Shown here in pieces: positions 18,520 through 27,812 of a stretch of 64,000 nt of DNA (position 1 is its first letter; every line of letters begins with the position of its first letter). The stretch is from the NCBI RefSeq assembly GCF_028746185.1, contig NZ_JAQIVH010000030.1, positions 243,316-307,315 of the forward strand. Direction: 5' to 3'. The DNA comes from Paenibacillus_E qinlingensis. Lineage in GTDB: Bacteria; Bacillota; Bacilli; Paenibacillales; NBRC-103111. Under the pieces are notes generated by a model that worked only from the letters and a program-made list of their open reading frames with translations, was not told where the DNA came from and made no database searches. The translations under genes were made by a program, and so were the position numbers.

Positions 18520-18930
18520 ATGAGGATGTATTCCGATGAATTCGGAAAGCTATGGCTAAAATTATCGAAGGAATTGAAAAATCAGATGGAGGTAGGCTTA
18601 GCCCCTACGATTACGGAAGGACAACTGAATGTGCTTGAATTGCTCCTAGTCCATGAACGTATGAAGCCTTCGGATTTAATCGAGTATTTATCCACAACAC
18701 CTGCTGCCGTTACAACCTTATTAGATCGGATGGAAAAAGCGGAGTTGATTACTCGTGTGCGGGATGAGAAGGATCGCCGAATTGTTTGGATCCATGTCAC
18801 GGATAAAGGAAAAGCGGAATGCGAGAGAGGCCGTGGAATCCGTGAAGAACTGTTGGATTCGTACCTGAATCGCGTTTCCGCTCATAATCAGAAATTGCTT
18901 ATATATTTATTGGGCAAGGTTGCAAATTAA
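18520..18930 (+). CDS. MarR-family transcriptional regulator
   Basis: Winged-helix regulator of about 136 residues with the MarR core: helices from about 15, recognition region PSDLIEYLSTTPAAVTTLLD and the wing segment RDEKDRRIVWIHVTDKG, which carries the conserved D-x-R-R motif. Such proteins bind palindromic operators as dimers and are released by small ligands. It stands alone; the next gene is convergent, so the target is not evident. TTG 18517, ATG 18520 and ATG 18526 are all in frame; GGAAG at 18508 favours 18520. No clear operator was seen upstream. Confidence 0.85.
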   Translation: MRMYSDEFGKLWLKLSKELKNQMEVGLAPTITEGQLNVLELLLVHERMKPSDLIEYLSTTPAAVTTLLDRMEKAELITRVRDEKDRRIVWIHVTDKGKAECERGRGIREELLDSYLNRVSAHNQKLLIYLLGKVAN

Positions 18931-18952
18931 AAAAGGGCAGTGCTTCATTCCC

Positions 18953-19663
18953 TCATAATTCGGGAATCGTGAACTCGTTCCAAGGCCGCTGCACAGGTGG
19001 CAGCGACCGGAAGTGCATGTTCTCTTTGAGCACAGGATGCTCAAAGGCAAGTGCCGTCGCCCACAGCGCGAGCTGTTGGCCAGGTTTGTTGACAGCGCTG
19101 CCGTAGCGCTGGTCCCCGTACAGCGTGCAGCCGATGGCAGCCAGCTGCACGCGGATCTGATGCGGCCGCCCGGTGTGCAGCTTGATCTGGATCAAGCTGA
19201 GCCCGTCTTGGCTGCCGAGCAGCTTGTAGTCCAGCACCGCCTCCTTGGCGTCGGGCTGGCCTGCCTTGACCACGCTGACGGTATTCGTCCGCGTATCCTT
19301 CCACAGCCAGTGGCGCAGCGTAGCGGCCGGCTGGGAGGGTTTACCGTGCACGACAGCGACGTACGTCTTGTCGAGCTGCCTTGTTCGAACCGCGTCCGAA
19401 AGTCGGGACGCGGCTTTTGACGTTTTGGCGAAGACCATCACGCCGCCAACGGGACGATCCAAGCGATGAACAAGCCCGAGGTAAACATTGCCGGGCTTGT
19501 TATACCGCTCCTTGAGGTCTGCCTTCAAGGCGTTCAGCAAGTCAAGATCACGCGACTCGTCTTCCTGCGTAGGCATGTTGACGGGCTTCTCAACCACGAG
19601 AATGTGGTTGTCTTCGAAGAGAATCGGGATCTGCGATGCACCGTAATCATCCTTAAATGCCAC
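18953..19663 (-). CDS. RluA-family pseudouridine synthase
   Basis: RNA pseudouridine synthase of 236 residues. The catalytic motif HRLDRPVGGVM near residues 67-77 contains the essential Asp; the HTGRPHQIRVQLA motif near 167 is also diagnostic. There is no N-terminal S4 domain, as in the short RluA/TruC-like branch that acts on rRNA or tRNA. GTG start with GGGAGG eight bases upstream, lying inside the end of the methyltransferase gene only 3 bases away, so translation is probably coupled. The gene is clearly more GC-rich than its neighbours. The exact target uridine cannot be told. Confidence 0.9.
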   Translation of the reverse strand: MAFKDDYGASQIPILFEDNHILVVEKPVNMPTQEDESRDLDLLNALKADLKERYNKPGNVYLGLVHRLDRPVGGVMVFAKTSKAASRLSDAVRTRQLDKTYVAVVHGKPSQPAATLRHWLWKDTRTNTVSVVKAGQPDAKEAVLDYKLLGSQDGLSLIQIKLHTGRPHQIRVQLAAIGCTLYGDQRYGSAVNKPGQQLALWATALAFEHPVLKENMHFRSLPPVQRPWNEFTIPEL

Positions 19664-19666
19664 CGC

Positions 19667-20533
19667 TTACGCCTCCCAGCGTCCCAGAATACCGCAAGGG
19701 AGCATGAGGCCGGAGTGCGTAATCGGAAGTCCGATTTCACCGCTGGAGATCGTTCCGCCATGCTTGTCTTTCATCGCCATTGTCAAAATGTTCTGAAGCA
19801 CAGTAGCCGATATGCCTGTCGTATAGGAATTGATTAACAGGAACAACGGATTATCTGTCAGAATGGATTGGCAAGTCTGGATGAAGGGGAAGAGGTCATC
19901 TTCCAATTTCCACGTTTCACCGTTAGGCCCACGTCCATAGGAAGGTGGATCCATAATGATGGCATCGTACTTGCTGCCGCGGCGCTGTTCTCTCTGTACG
20001 AATTTGAACACATCATCCGTAATGAATCGAACAGGTCTGGAGCCCATGCCGCTTAGGTGCAAATTCTCTTTCGCCCAAGAAACGACCCCTTTAGAAGCAT
20101 CCACATGGCATACTTCCGCACCAGCATGCGCACATGCCAGTGTTGCGCCGCCCGTATAAGCAAAGAGGTTGAGCACTTTGATCGGACGTCCAGCACCCTT
20201 GATCTTGTCCATCATCCATTTCCAATTGACCGCTTGCTCAGGGAAAAGACCCGTATGCTTAAAGCTAGTTGGCTTAATATAGAAGGTAAGCTTCTGATCA
20301 TACGTAATCGTCCAGCGCTCAGGAAGTTCTGCGTTCTGCTGCCATTGGCCGCCGCCGCTGGAGCTTCGGTGATAATGCGCATCAGCTTGGCGCCAAGCTG
20401 GCGTTTCTTTCTGTAGTGGCCAAATAATCTGAGGGTCGGGTCTGCGAAGTACAATCGTACCCCAGCGCTCTAACTTTTCGCCGCCGCCCGTATCGAGAAG
20501 CTCATAATCGACCCAATCTTTTGCATAAAACAT
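19667..20533 (-). CDS. Class I SAM-dependent methyltransferase, RlmI/RlmK-like
   Basis: Methyltransferase of about 288 residues related to the 23S rRNA methyltransferases RlmI and RlmK-L (COG1092). Seen: SAM-binding motif I LNLFAYTGGATL near 119-130, acidic motif II CHVDASKGVV, and motif IV DPPSYGRGPNGE near 196-207. There is no PUA domain. It forms an operon with the pseudouridine synthase, consistent with rRNA modification. The longest frame starts at 20545, but AAGG touches that ATG; the ATG at 20533, eight bases from AAGGATGG, is preferred. A -10-like TACAAT occurs upstream on this strand. Confidence 0.82.
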   Translation of the reverse strand: MFYAKDWVDYELLDTGGGEKLERWGTIVLRRPDPQIIWPLQKETPAWRQADAHYHRSSSGGGQWQQNAELPERWTITYDQKLTFYIKPTSFKHTGLFPEQAVNWKWMMDKIKGAGRPIKVLNLFAYTGGATLACAHAGAEVCHVDASKGVVSWAKENLHLSGMGSRPVRFITDDVFKFVQREQRRGSKYDAIIMDPPSYGRGPNGETWKLEDDLFPFIQTCQSILTDNPLFLLINSYTTGISATVLQNILTMAMKDKHGGTISSGEIGLPITHSGLMLPCGILGRWEA

Positions 20534-20587
20534 GTTGTAATCCATCCTTCAACTTGATTTCTTGACTAAACATTCATTGTACACCAT

Positions 20588-21709
20588 TTATTGACCTAAA
20601 TCGATCTTTTCAATCAGCGTAGGCAGTTCTTTTTCCACGAATTGTTGATATTGTGCTTGTTCAACCGAAGGACGAAGTGATTCTTTCACTGCAGCAAATG
20701 GTTTAACAGAGCGAGAGTCGACTTTGATTACATGATAGCCAAACTCGGTTTCAACGGGTTCACCAATCGTTCCAACTGCTTGTGAAATCGCTGCGTTCTT
20801 GAATCCTTCAACCCATTGACTCACATCGGCATCCGCATACAGACCACCATTATCTTTCGAACCTGGATCTTCGGAGTATTGCTTAGCAAGCGCAGCGAAA
20901 TCCCCGCCATTTTTGAGTTTCTGTTGAATATCCTTGGCAAGTGTTAGCGCCTCTTCTTTGGTGCGAAGAGCTTTACCGGCTTGGTCAGTAATTTCGATCA
21001 AAATATGACGCACAGAAGCGATCGTAAACGCATCTTTATTAGCAGTAAGTGCTGCGTCGTACTGAGATTTCAATTGAGCGTCCGTAACACTGGACTTCAA
21101 GTAATTAGTCGCTGTCATACTGCCAACAAGAAAGTATTGTAGTTCAGTTTCAGTTACTTTTGCGTTTTTCAAATCGGTTTGAAACTTGTCTGCGCCCATT
21201 TGCTGCTTCCAGGCAGCAACCTGTCCAGCAGCACTCTTTTTGGCAGCTTCTTGATCAGCAACAGACGCACGACCGTAGAGAATCCGATTCGTCACTAATT
21301 CTTTAAGAATACTTGTCTGATAGTCGACATTGTCCTTGGAGCTTGCATATGCACTATCTAACAGTGATTTAAGGTTAAAGACCACATCGAATTCAGCTTT
21401 CGTCACCGTTCCACCTGTGTAAGTTGCAACGACTTGATTCGGATTGTTTCCGACCCAAATTGTACTTGTCGCGTCGTCCCATGTGACTTTCTTACCAAGT
21501 GAGTCGCTCATAAAGCGCAGGGGTACATAAGTATCCCCTTCATAAATGAAACCTTTGCCAGCCGTTGGCGTTTTTTCGACACCATCAAACATATAAGTCA
21601 GGTTACGGAAAGCGACTTCGATTTGTGTTCCAGCCGCAAAAGCTACGGTTCCACTTAAAACAGAACCAATGGTTAAACCTACGATAAGTCCTTTTACTTT
21701 ATCTTTCAT
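20588..21709 (-). CDS. PrsA-like peptidylprolyl isomerase with N-terminal stalk domain
   Basis: Secreted foldase of about 373 residues. Signal peptide ending near AFA-A (residues 1-26); a copper-amine-oxidase-type stalk domain (about 30-90, with YVPLRFMSDSLGKKVTWD), common in Paenibacillus envelope proteins; a SurA/PrsA-like helical region; and a parvulin domain from about 230 (SVRHILIEI, YSEDPGSKDNGGLY, TEFGYHVIKV). Unlike B. subtilis PrsA it has no lipobox, so it may be held by the stalk domain or released. It should help exported proteins fold. The longer frame to 21745 is rejected because AAAGGTGG sits 10 bases before the ATG at 21709. It is divergent from glgB. Confidence 0.87.
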   Translation of the reverse strand: MKDKVKGLIVGLTIGSVLSGTVAFAAGTQIEVAFRNLTYMFDGVEKTPTAGKGFIYEGDTYVPLRFMSDSLGKKVTWDDATSTIWVGNNPNQVVATYTGGTVTKAEFDVVFNLKSLLDSAYASSKDNVDYQTSILKELVTNRILYGRASVADQEAAKKSAAGQVAAWKQQMGADKFQTDLKNAKVTETELQYFLVGSMTATNYLKSSVTDAQLKSQYDAALTANKDAFTIASVRHILIEITDQAGKALRTKEEALTLAKDIQQKLKNGGDFAALAKQYSEDPGSKDNGGLYADADVSQWVEGFKNAAISQAVGTIGEPVETEFGYHVIKVDSRSVKPFAAVKESLRPSVEQAQYQQFVEKELPTLIEKIDLGQ

Positions 21710-21890
21710 AATGAGTGATCCACCTTTCATTTCTTGTCCTATCAATAATTCACCGAAGGTTGAGACATTTCCTTTTTTTTATTCGTACCCAATTGAAGGA
21801 ATTCCTTACCTGTTTGTTGTATTTGTAGAGGTAGAGACGATTTATACCAACCATCTTATCGCAAAGACATGTCGAAATAGGGGGGATAAT

Positions 21891-23897
21891 GTGGGAGCAA
21901 ATGTTGGTCTACCCAGCTCCGAGGATTTGTTTCTGCTTCATGAAGGATCCCTTTTCCACAGCTATCGTATCTTAGGGGCACATGTTAGCAAAGAAAAAGG
22001 GCATGAAGGTGTTCGATTCGCCGTTTGGGCACCGCATGCGAGAACTGTGTTTGTACTTGGAGATTTCAATGTTTGGCAATCCGGCGAGCATACGATGGAA
22101 AAGGTTAGTTCGTTAGGACTCTGGATGATCTTCATTCCAGAAGCACAAGAAGGCGACTATTACAAGTTCGAAATTCATAGTCAAACAGGGGAGATTTTGT
22201 TAAAAGCTGACCCCTATGCCTTCTATTCTGAATTAAGGCCAGGTACAGCCTCACGGGTTGTAGATTTAGAAGGTTATGAATGGCAAGATCAAGCCTGGCA
22301 GCTCCAGAAGAAGGAAGTCCCCGCATATAATAAGCCGCTTTCCATTTACGAAGTGCATTTAGGCACTTGGCGTAAAAAAGATCGGAATAGCGAAGAACAG
22401 TACACGTACGAACAATTAACGACTGAATTAGTGGATTATGCGGTACAAATGGGTTACACGCATATAGAAGTCATGCCTCTAGCCGAGCATCCGTTTGATC
22501 GGTCTTGGGGTTATCAAGCAACGGGATACTTCTCCGTGACTAGTCGTCATGGTGCACCTAAGGATTTCATGCGATTCGTCGATCGTTGTCATCAAAAAGG
22601 TATCGGGGTCATTATGGACTGGGTTCCAGGCCATTTTTGCAAGGATAGTCACGGACTCCGCCAGTTTGATGGCATGCCTCTGTACGAATACGAAGACCCT
22701 CGTAAAGCAGAGAAGCTGGAGTGGGGGACACTTACCTTTGATTTCGGTAGGCCAGAGGTTCAGAGTTTCTTAATTTCGAATGCCTTATTTTGGATGGACA
22801 TGTATCATATGGATGGAATCAGAGTAGACGCTGTTGCATCTATGCTTCATCTTAATTTCGGCAGATGGGATGAGGAGCCGATCTTTAATCAACACGGTGG
22901 TGAGGAGAATTTGGAGGCTGTTGCGTTCATTCGCAGGCTAAATCAAGTAATCTTCTCCTATTATCCAGACGCGTTGATGATGGCGGAAGACTCAACGGAT
23001 TGGCCGTTAGTTACGGCTCCTGTTCACGAGGGTGGACTTGGGTTTAACTACAAGTGGAATATGGGCTGGATGAACGATATGCTGAAGTATATGAAGCTGG
23101 ACCCCATCCACCGCAGGTATAATCATAAGTTGATTACCTTCTCGTTCATGTATGCTTGGAGCGAAAATTATGTACTTCCCTTGTCACATGATGAGGTTGT
23201 GCATGGAAAGCGTTCACTCCTGCATAAGATGCCAGGAGACTATTGGCAGAAATTCGCTAATCTGCGTGTTTTATATGGCTATATGTCAGGGCATCCAGGG
23301 AAAAAGCTGCTCTTCATGGGAAGTGAATTCGGTCAATTTGACGAATGGAAAGATCTCGAAGAGCTGGATTGGTTTTTATTAGACGGTTACGAGAAGCATG
23401 AGCAGATGCATCATTATGTGAAGTCGCTCAATCAATTTTATTTAAACGAACCGGCCTTGTGGCAACTGGATCATGATCCAGAAGGCTTTGCATGGATTAA
23501 TCCCCATGACGAGAGCCAAAGTGTTGTCACTTATTTGCGAAAAGGGAAATCGCCGGAGGATGAACTGATACTTGTGTGTAATTTCACACCCGTTGTTCAT
23601 CCGGATTATCGGATCGGCGTTCCGAAATTAGGTCTTTACGAAGTCGTATTTAATAGCGACGCAGCAGAGTTTGGCGGTTCCGGACAAGGAAATACGCTGC
23701 CGATCACAAGTAAAGCAAGTCCCATGCATGGCAGTCCCTACAGTTTATCGCTATGTATTCCGCCGCTTGCGGCTGTCTATATCAAGTGTGTGAGTGAATT
23801 CCAATCAGAGATTGATGAAGGTGAAGGGGGAAATCAAATATGCGCAGTAAAGAATGTGTTGCTATGCTCCTCGCTGGAGGAGAAGGGCGAAGATTAG
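21891..23897 (+). CDS. glgB: 1,4-alpha-glucan branching enzyme
   Basis: GH13 enzyme of 668 residues that makes alpha-1,6 branches in glycogen. N-terminal CBM48-like domain (VRFAVWAPHARTVFVLGDFNVW), then the TIM barrel with DWVPGHF, nucleophile D313 in DGIRVDAV, acid/base E366 in MAEDSTDWP, and the LSHDEVVHGK segment; a beta-sandwich C-terminus ends the core near residue 630. The C-terminus runs 58 bases into glgC, so the last 20 or so residues are beyond the family's usual end. The frame is open back to 21669 across the prsA promoter, but GTG 21891, with AGGGGGG four bases upstream and a normal N-terminus, is the likely start. First gene of glgBCDA. Confidence 0.92.
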   Translation: MGANVGLPSSEDLFLLHEGSLFHSYRILGAHVSKEKGHEGVRFAVWAPHARTVFVLGDFNVWQSGEHTMEKVSSLGLWMIFIPEAQEGDYYKFEIHSQTGEILLKADPYAFYSELRPGTASRVVDLEGYEWQDQAWQLQKKEVPAYNKPLSIYEVHLGTWRKKDRNSEEQYTYEQLTTELVDYAVQMGYTHIEVMPLAEHPFDRSWGYQATGYFSVTSRHGAPKDFMRFVDRCHQKGIGVIMDWVPGHFCKDSHGLRQFDGMPLYEYEDPRKAEKLEWGTLTFDFGRPEVQSFLISNALFWMDMYHMDGIRVDAVASMLHLNFGRWDEEPIFNQHGGEENLEAVAFIRRLNQVIFSYYPDALMMAEDSTDWPLVTAPVHEGGLGFNYKWNMGWMNDMLKYMKLDPIHRRYNHKLITFSFMYAWSENYVLPLSHDEVVHGKRSLLHKMPGDYWQKFANLRVLYGYMSGHPGKKLLFMGSEFGQFDEWKDLEELDWFLLDGYEKHEQMHHYVKSLNQFYLNEPALWQLDHDPEGFAWINPHDESQSVVTYLRKGKSPEDELILVCNFTPVVHPDYRIGVPKLGLYEVVFNSDAAEFGGSGQGNTLPITSKASPMHGSPYSLSLCIPPLAAVYIKCVSEFQSEIDEGEGGNQICAVKNVLLCSSLEEKGED

Positions 23898-24988
23898 GCG
23901 TACTGACGAACAATTTAGCTAAGCCAGCTGTTCACTTTGGCGGCAAATATCGCATCATTGATTTTACTCTCAGCAATTGTACGAATTCAGGGATTGATAC
24001 CGTAGGTGTTCTTACACAGTATCAGCCTCTTGTTCTCAATACGTACATTGGTATTGGAAGCTCTTGGGATCTTGACCGCAAGTATGGCGGCGTAACCGTA
24101 TTGCCACCGTTCATGGAGCAAAAAGGCGGAGACTGGTACAAAGGAACTGCAAACGCGATTTATCGCAATATCGGCTTTATCGAGCAGTATGATCCAGAAT
24201 ACGTCTTGGTCATCTCGGGTGACCATATTTATAAAATGGATTACGATCTCATGCTTTCTTATCACAAAGAGAAAAAAGCGGACGCAACGATCGCTGTTAT
24301 CGAAGTGAAATGGGAAGAGACTAGCCGATTCGGCATCATGAGCGTAAATGAGAAGCAGGAGATTACGGAATTCGCTGAAAAGCCGAAGGAAGCAAACTCC
24401 AACTTGGCTTCTATGGGAATTTACATTTTTAACTGGAAAGCATTGAAATCGTATTTGCTTGAAGATGAGGCGAATCCGGAGTCCAGTAAGGACTTTGGGA
24501 AAGATATCATTCCGATGATGCTGAAGGATGAAGCGAGAATGTTTGCTTATCCATTCCAAGGCTATTGGAAAGACGTCGGAACCATTGATAGCTTATGGGA
24601 AGCCAATATGGATCTTTTAGATGACAATAATGAACTTAACTTAAATGATAAAGACTGGCGTGTATATTCACAGAATCCGTACCAACCTGCTCAATACGTA
24701 GCGCCTACGGCAAATATTAAACGTTCATTGGTTAATGAAGGCTGCGCGATTTTTGGAGATGTCGACCACTCCGTTCTCTTCTTCGGTGTTCAAGTAGGTG
24801 AAGGCAGTCAAATCAAGGATTCAGTCATCATGCCGAATGCTAAGATTGGTAATAACGTAACGATTATCAAAGCGATTATTGGTGAGAATACGGTTGTTGA
24901 AGATGGTGCGGTTGTCGATGGCAATGGTGAAATTGTACTTATTGGCGGTAACGAACGGGTAACAGGCTACGCTAATCAGAAGGGATGA
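23840..24988 (+). CDS. glgC: Glucose-1-phosphate adenylyltransferase, catalytic subunit
   Basis: ADP-glucose pyrophosphorylase of 382 residues, making ADP-glucose from glucose-1-phosphate and ATP, the committed step of glycogen synthesis. Seen: N-terminal nucleotide motif LLAGGEGRRLG, FGGKYRIIDFTLSNC, the catalytic-loop segment VISGDHIYKMDY, the sugar-phosphate segment EFAEKPKE, and a C-terminal left-handed beta-helix with hexapeptide repeats from about 300. It overlaps glgB by 58 bases, with GAAGGGGG before its ATG, and is followed by glgD after 6 bases. Bacillus GlgC works as a GlgC-GlgD complex, and both subunits are present here. Confidence 0.94.
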   Translation: MRSKECVAMLLAGGEGRRLGVLTNNLAKPAVHFGGKYRIIDFTLSNCTNSGIDTVGVLTQYQPLVLNTYIGIGSSWDLDRKYGGVTVLPPFMEQKGGDWYKGTANAIYRNIGFIEQYDPEYVLVISGDHIYKMDYDLMLSYHKEKKADATIAVIEVKWEETSRFGIMSVNEKQEITEFAEKPKEANSNLASMGIYIFNWKALKSYLLEDEANPESSKDFGKDIIPMMLKDEARMFAYPFQGYWKDVGTIDSLWEANMDLLDDNNELNLNDKDWRVYSQNPYQPAQYVAPTANIKRSLVNEGCAIFGDVDHSVLFFGVQVGEGSQIKDSVIMPNAKIGNNVTIIKAIIGENTVVEDGAVVDGNGEIVLIGGNERVTGYANQKG

Positions 24989-24994
24989 TGTCAG

Positions 24995-26104
24995 ATGAAA
25001 CATGTGATGGGAGTCATTAATTTAGTCAATGAACCGGATGATTTGGAGGAACTGACTTATTTCCGCTGCCCGGCATCTGTGCCTTTCGGTGGTCGTTATC
25101 GGTTAATTGATTTTGCGCTTTCCAATATGGTGAATTCCGGAATTGATAATGTGGCTGTTTTCACGCAGCACAAATATCGTTCGCTCATGGATCATCTGGG
25201 ATCTGGAAAAGAATGGGATTTGGATCGTAAGCGCGGGGGACTATTCGTACTACCTTCCGTACTGGATGAACCGACAGGAGTTTCACGCGGAGATCTGTAT
25301 CAATTCTATAGCCACCGAGACTATTTCTACCGTGGTAAAGAAGAGTTCGTGATTATTTCCCGCAGCCACATGGTGTGCAACCTGGATTTGACTGATGCGG
25401 TACGTTACCATGAAGACATGCAAGCAGATATCACTGTGATATATAAGCAAACGGATGAAGAGGTTCATGGGAAATTCCGCCGTATGGCTGTGAAAGACAC
25501 AGGTCAAGTAACTTTGATGGAAGATCATACGGGCCGCTTGCGGACGAATAACATCTCCATGGAAATGTATATCATGAGCAAAGCGTTGCTCTTGGATATG
25601 GTGGAATCCTGCCTAGCGCAAGGTTATGATCATCTCGTTCGTGATGGTATTATGAAAAATATTGATAAATTGAGTGTGTATGGTTACAAATTTGAAGGGC
25701 ATCTGGGTATTGTGAACTCCATCCAAGGTTACTACAAGCACAGCATGCAGCTGCTTAATCCTGCAATTTGGCGTGAGCTCTTCTTCCAGAAGAACCTCAT
25801 TTATACGAAGGTTAAGGACGAACCACCCGCCAAATATTTCGATTCCGCTGCAACCAAAAATGCGTTAATCGCAAATGGCTGCCAGATTGAAGGAAAAGTG
25901 GAGAACAGCATTTTGTTCCGCGGAGTGAAGATCCGTAAGGGTGCCTACGTGAAAAACAGTATCATCCTGCAAAACTGCGAAATTGAGGAAAACGTGATTA
26001 TCGAGAATGCGATTCTGGATAAAGACGTCTTCATTAGCCGCGGTCGCGTATTAACTGGTGACAATAAAGCACCATTCATTGCAGCGAAAACCAAAGTGAT
26101 CTAA
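24995..26104 (+). CDS. glgD: Glucose-1-phosphate adenylyltransferase, regulatory subunit
   Basis: GlgC paralogue of 369 residues. It keeps the nucleotidyltransferase fold (FGGRYRLIDFALSNMVNSG) and C-terminal hexapeptide helix (GCQIEGKVENSILFRG), but the N-terminal GGxGxRLG loop is replaced by LVNEPDDLEELTYFRCP, and the catalytic GDHIYKMDY segment reads SRSHMVCNLD. It therefore should not be catalytic; in Firmicutes GlgD boosts and tunes GlgC. It sits between glgC (6-base gap) and glgA (about 50 bases). Confidence 0.93.
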   Translation: MKHVMGVINLVNEPDDLEELTYFRCPASVPFGGRYRLIDFALSNMVNSGIDNVAVFTQHKYRSLMDHLGSGKEWDLDRKRGGLFVLPSVLDEPTGVSRGDLYQFYSHRDYFYRGKEEFVIISRSHMVCNLDLTDAVRYHEDMQADITVIYKQTDEEVHGKFRRMAVKDTGQVTLMEDHTGRLRTNNISMEMYIMSKALLLDMVESCLAQGYDHLVRDGIMKNIDKLSVYGYKFEGHLGIVNSIQGYYKHSMQLLNPAIWRELFFQKNLIYTKVKDEPPAKYFDSAATKNALIANGCQIEGKVENSILFRGVKIRKGAYVKNSIILQNCEIEENVIIENAILDKDVFISRGRVLTGDNKAPFIAAKTKVI

Positions 26105-26156
26105 TCACAAGTTCGTGTGTTAGATCAGGTTCTAGCAAAGTTGGAGGAGTGGCATG

Positions 26157-27587
26157 ATGAAAATACTGTTCGCGGCTTCGGAGGCCGTTCCTTTTATAAA
26201 GACAGGCGGCTTAGCGGATGTGATCGGCTCCTTACCGAAGGAGCTGACGCGTCAGGGACTTGATGTGCGTGTTATTTTGCCAAAATACGGAGATATCCCG
26301 GCTAAGTTCAGAGAACTGATGACACAAGTGACATCATTTGAGGTACAGTTGGGCTGGCGCAAGCAATATATCGGCATTGATATGTTGGTGTATGAAGGGG
26401 TTACCTTCTACTTCGTCGATAACGAGTTTTATTACAAGCGTTCGGGTATTTATGGCTTTGGTGATGAGGCGGAGCGATTTGGCTTCTTCAGTCGAGGTGT
26501 TATTGAGGCCCTGCCGTACCTGGATTTCCAGCCGGATGTGATTCATTGTCACGATTGGCAGGCAGGTATGATTCCTGTTCTGCTGAAGGCTCATTACCTC
26601 CATTTGCCTTTCTTTAGTGAAATCAAGACGATGACGACGGTCCATAATTTGAAATACCAAGGCGTATTTGGTCAAGGGGTGTTTAAGGATTTGTTCGGTT
26701 TGTCGGATGATCACTTCTCAGGAACAGCGTTAGAGCTTCACGGTGGTGCAAGCTTCCTAAAGGGTGGACTGTTGTACTCGGATCAAATAACTACGGTTAG
26801 TCAGACGTATGCGGAAGAGATTCAAACACCGTATTATGGTGAATTCTTGGACAGCCTGTTACGACATCGCAAAGATCAATTAACGGGTATTGTGAACGGG
26901 ATTGACTATGACGTGTTCGACCCGATGACGGACAAGAATCTGGTTGTGAATTACCGAGATTCTTTACCGAAGAAGACACAGAATAAGATAGCCCTTCAGG
27001 AGCGTCTAGGACTTCCTGTGAATGGTGATATCCCGATGATTGTACTGGTAACTCGTCTTGTACAACAGAAGGGGTTAGATTTGATTCAGCACGTGCTTCG
27101 TGAAATCCTTGCTTTGGATATACAGCTTGTTGTTCTTGGAACTGGCGAGCCTGTGTATGAGCAAATGTTCCGGAACGCTGCAATTACACACCCGACTAAG
27201 GTATCGGCGCACATCTATTTTGACGAAGCGCTAGCACACCAGTTCTACGCTGCGTCTGATCTCTTCTTAATGCCATCACAATTCGAGCCATGCGGCATTG
27301 GGCAATTGATTGCGCTGCGCTATCGATCCGTGCCGATCGTTCGTGAAACAGGCGGTCTGAAGGATACGGTACAGCCTTATAATGAGTTTACAGGAGAAGG
27401 CACAGGGTTCTCCTTCACGCATTATAACGCGCATGATATGCTGCACATCATCAGGCGAGCGGTTTTCTTTTATAAGAATGATCGCGACAGTTGGTTGAAG
27501 ATTCAGCAGAATATGAAAAAAGGTGACTTTAGCTGGCGCAAATCTGCGCAGCAGTATATCACGCTTTACAATGAAATGACCTCATAA
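26157..27587 (+). CDS. glgA: Glycogen synthase (ADP-glucose type)
   Basis: GT5 glycogen synthase of 476 residues adding glucose from ADP-glucose to alpha-1,4 chains. N-terminal KTGGLADVIGSLPKEL is the ADP-glucose binding loop; other marks are HCHDWQAG, the TVHNLKYQG segment, and the C-terminal GT-B motif FEPCGIGQLIALRYRSVPIVRETGGL. Two adjacent ATG codons exist; the second (26157), seven bases from GGAGGAG, gives the standard N-terminus. Last gene of glgBCDA, followed by a terminator. No glgP or amylopullulanase gene lies in the window, so degradation genes are elsewhere. Confidence 0.94.
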   Translation: MKILFAASEAVPFIKTGGLADVIGSLPKELTRQGLDVRVILPKYGDIPAKFRELMTQVTSFEVQLGWRKQYIGIDMLVYEGVTFYFVDNEFYYKRSGIYGFGDEAERFGFFSRGVIEALPYLDFQPDVIHCHDWQAGMIPVLLKAHYLHLPFFSEIKTMTTVHNLKYQGVFGQGVFKDLFGLSDDHFSGTALELHGGASFLKGGLLYSDQITTVSQTYAEEIQTPYYGEFLDSLLRHRKDQLTGIVNGIDYDVFDPMTDKNLVVNYRDSLPKKTQNKIALQERLGLPVNGDIPMIVLVTRLVQQKGLDLIQHVLREILALDIQLVVLGTGEPVYEQMFRNAAITHPTKVSAHIYFDEALAHQFYAASDLFLMPSQFEPCGIGQLIALRYRSVPIVRETGGLKDTVQPYNEFTGEGTGFSFTHYNAHDMLHIIRRAVFFYKNDRDSWLKIQQNMKKGDFSWRKSAQQYITLYNEMTS

Positions 27588-27596
27588 ATATTGGGA

Positions 27597-27636
27597 AAAG
27601 CCTCTTAATTCGAAAGAATGAGGGGGCTTTTTTCGT
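27597..27636 (+). terminator. Terminator of the glgBCDA operon
   Basis: Stem AAAGCCTCTTAATTC / GAATGAGGGGGCTTT with a GAAA loop, followed by six T. Confidence 0.9.
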
Positions 27637-27727
27637 TACCACATAAGAATTTATAAGTTTCCGGTACTCGGAATAACAAATTTTTATTGGCGATAAAAAC
27701 AACATTTAAAACGCGGTCGCTCATCTT

Positions 27728-27776
27728 CGAAGTACTTCGATAGAAGTTTTTCTCATTTAGTAAATTCAGGTATAAT
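27728..27776 (+). promoter_or_regulatory. Promoter region of cardiolipin synthase with a 12-bp palindrome
   Basis: A consensus -10 TATAAT lies at 27771-27776; the -35 (TTTCTC or similar, 16 bases upstream) is weak. A perfect palindrome CGAAGTACTTCG at 27728-27739, just upstream of the -35, could bind an activator. Confidence 0.45.
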
Positions 27777-27812
27777 AGGTGCAGACAGTAAAGAGGGTTG
27801 GAGTGGTAATTG

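Noticed and set aside
21669..21890. N-terminal extension of glgB
   Set aside because: It would cover the start of the divergent foldase gene and the whole promoter region; GTG 21891 has a strong ribosome site and gives the family's normal N-terminus.
23987..24559. Minus-strand frame of 190 codons inside glgC
   Set aside because: Antisense shadow of a clearly functional gene; no domain or ribosome site.
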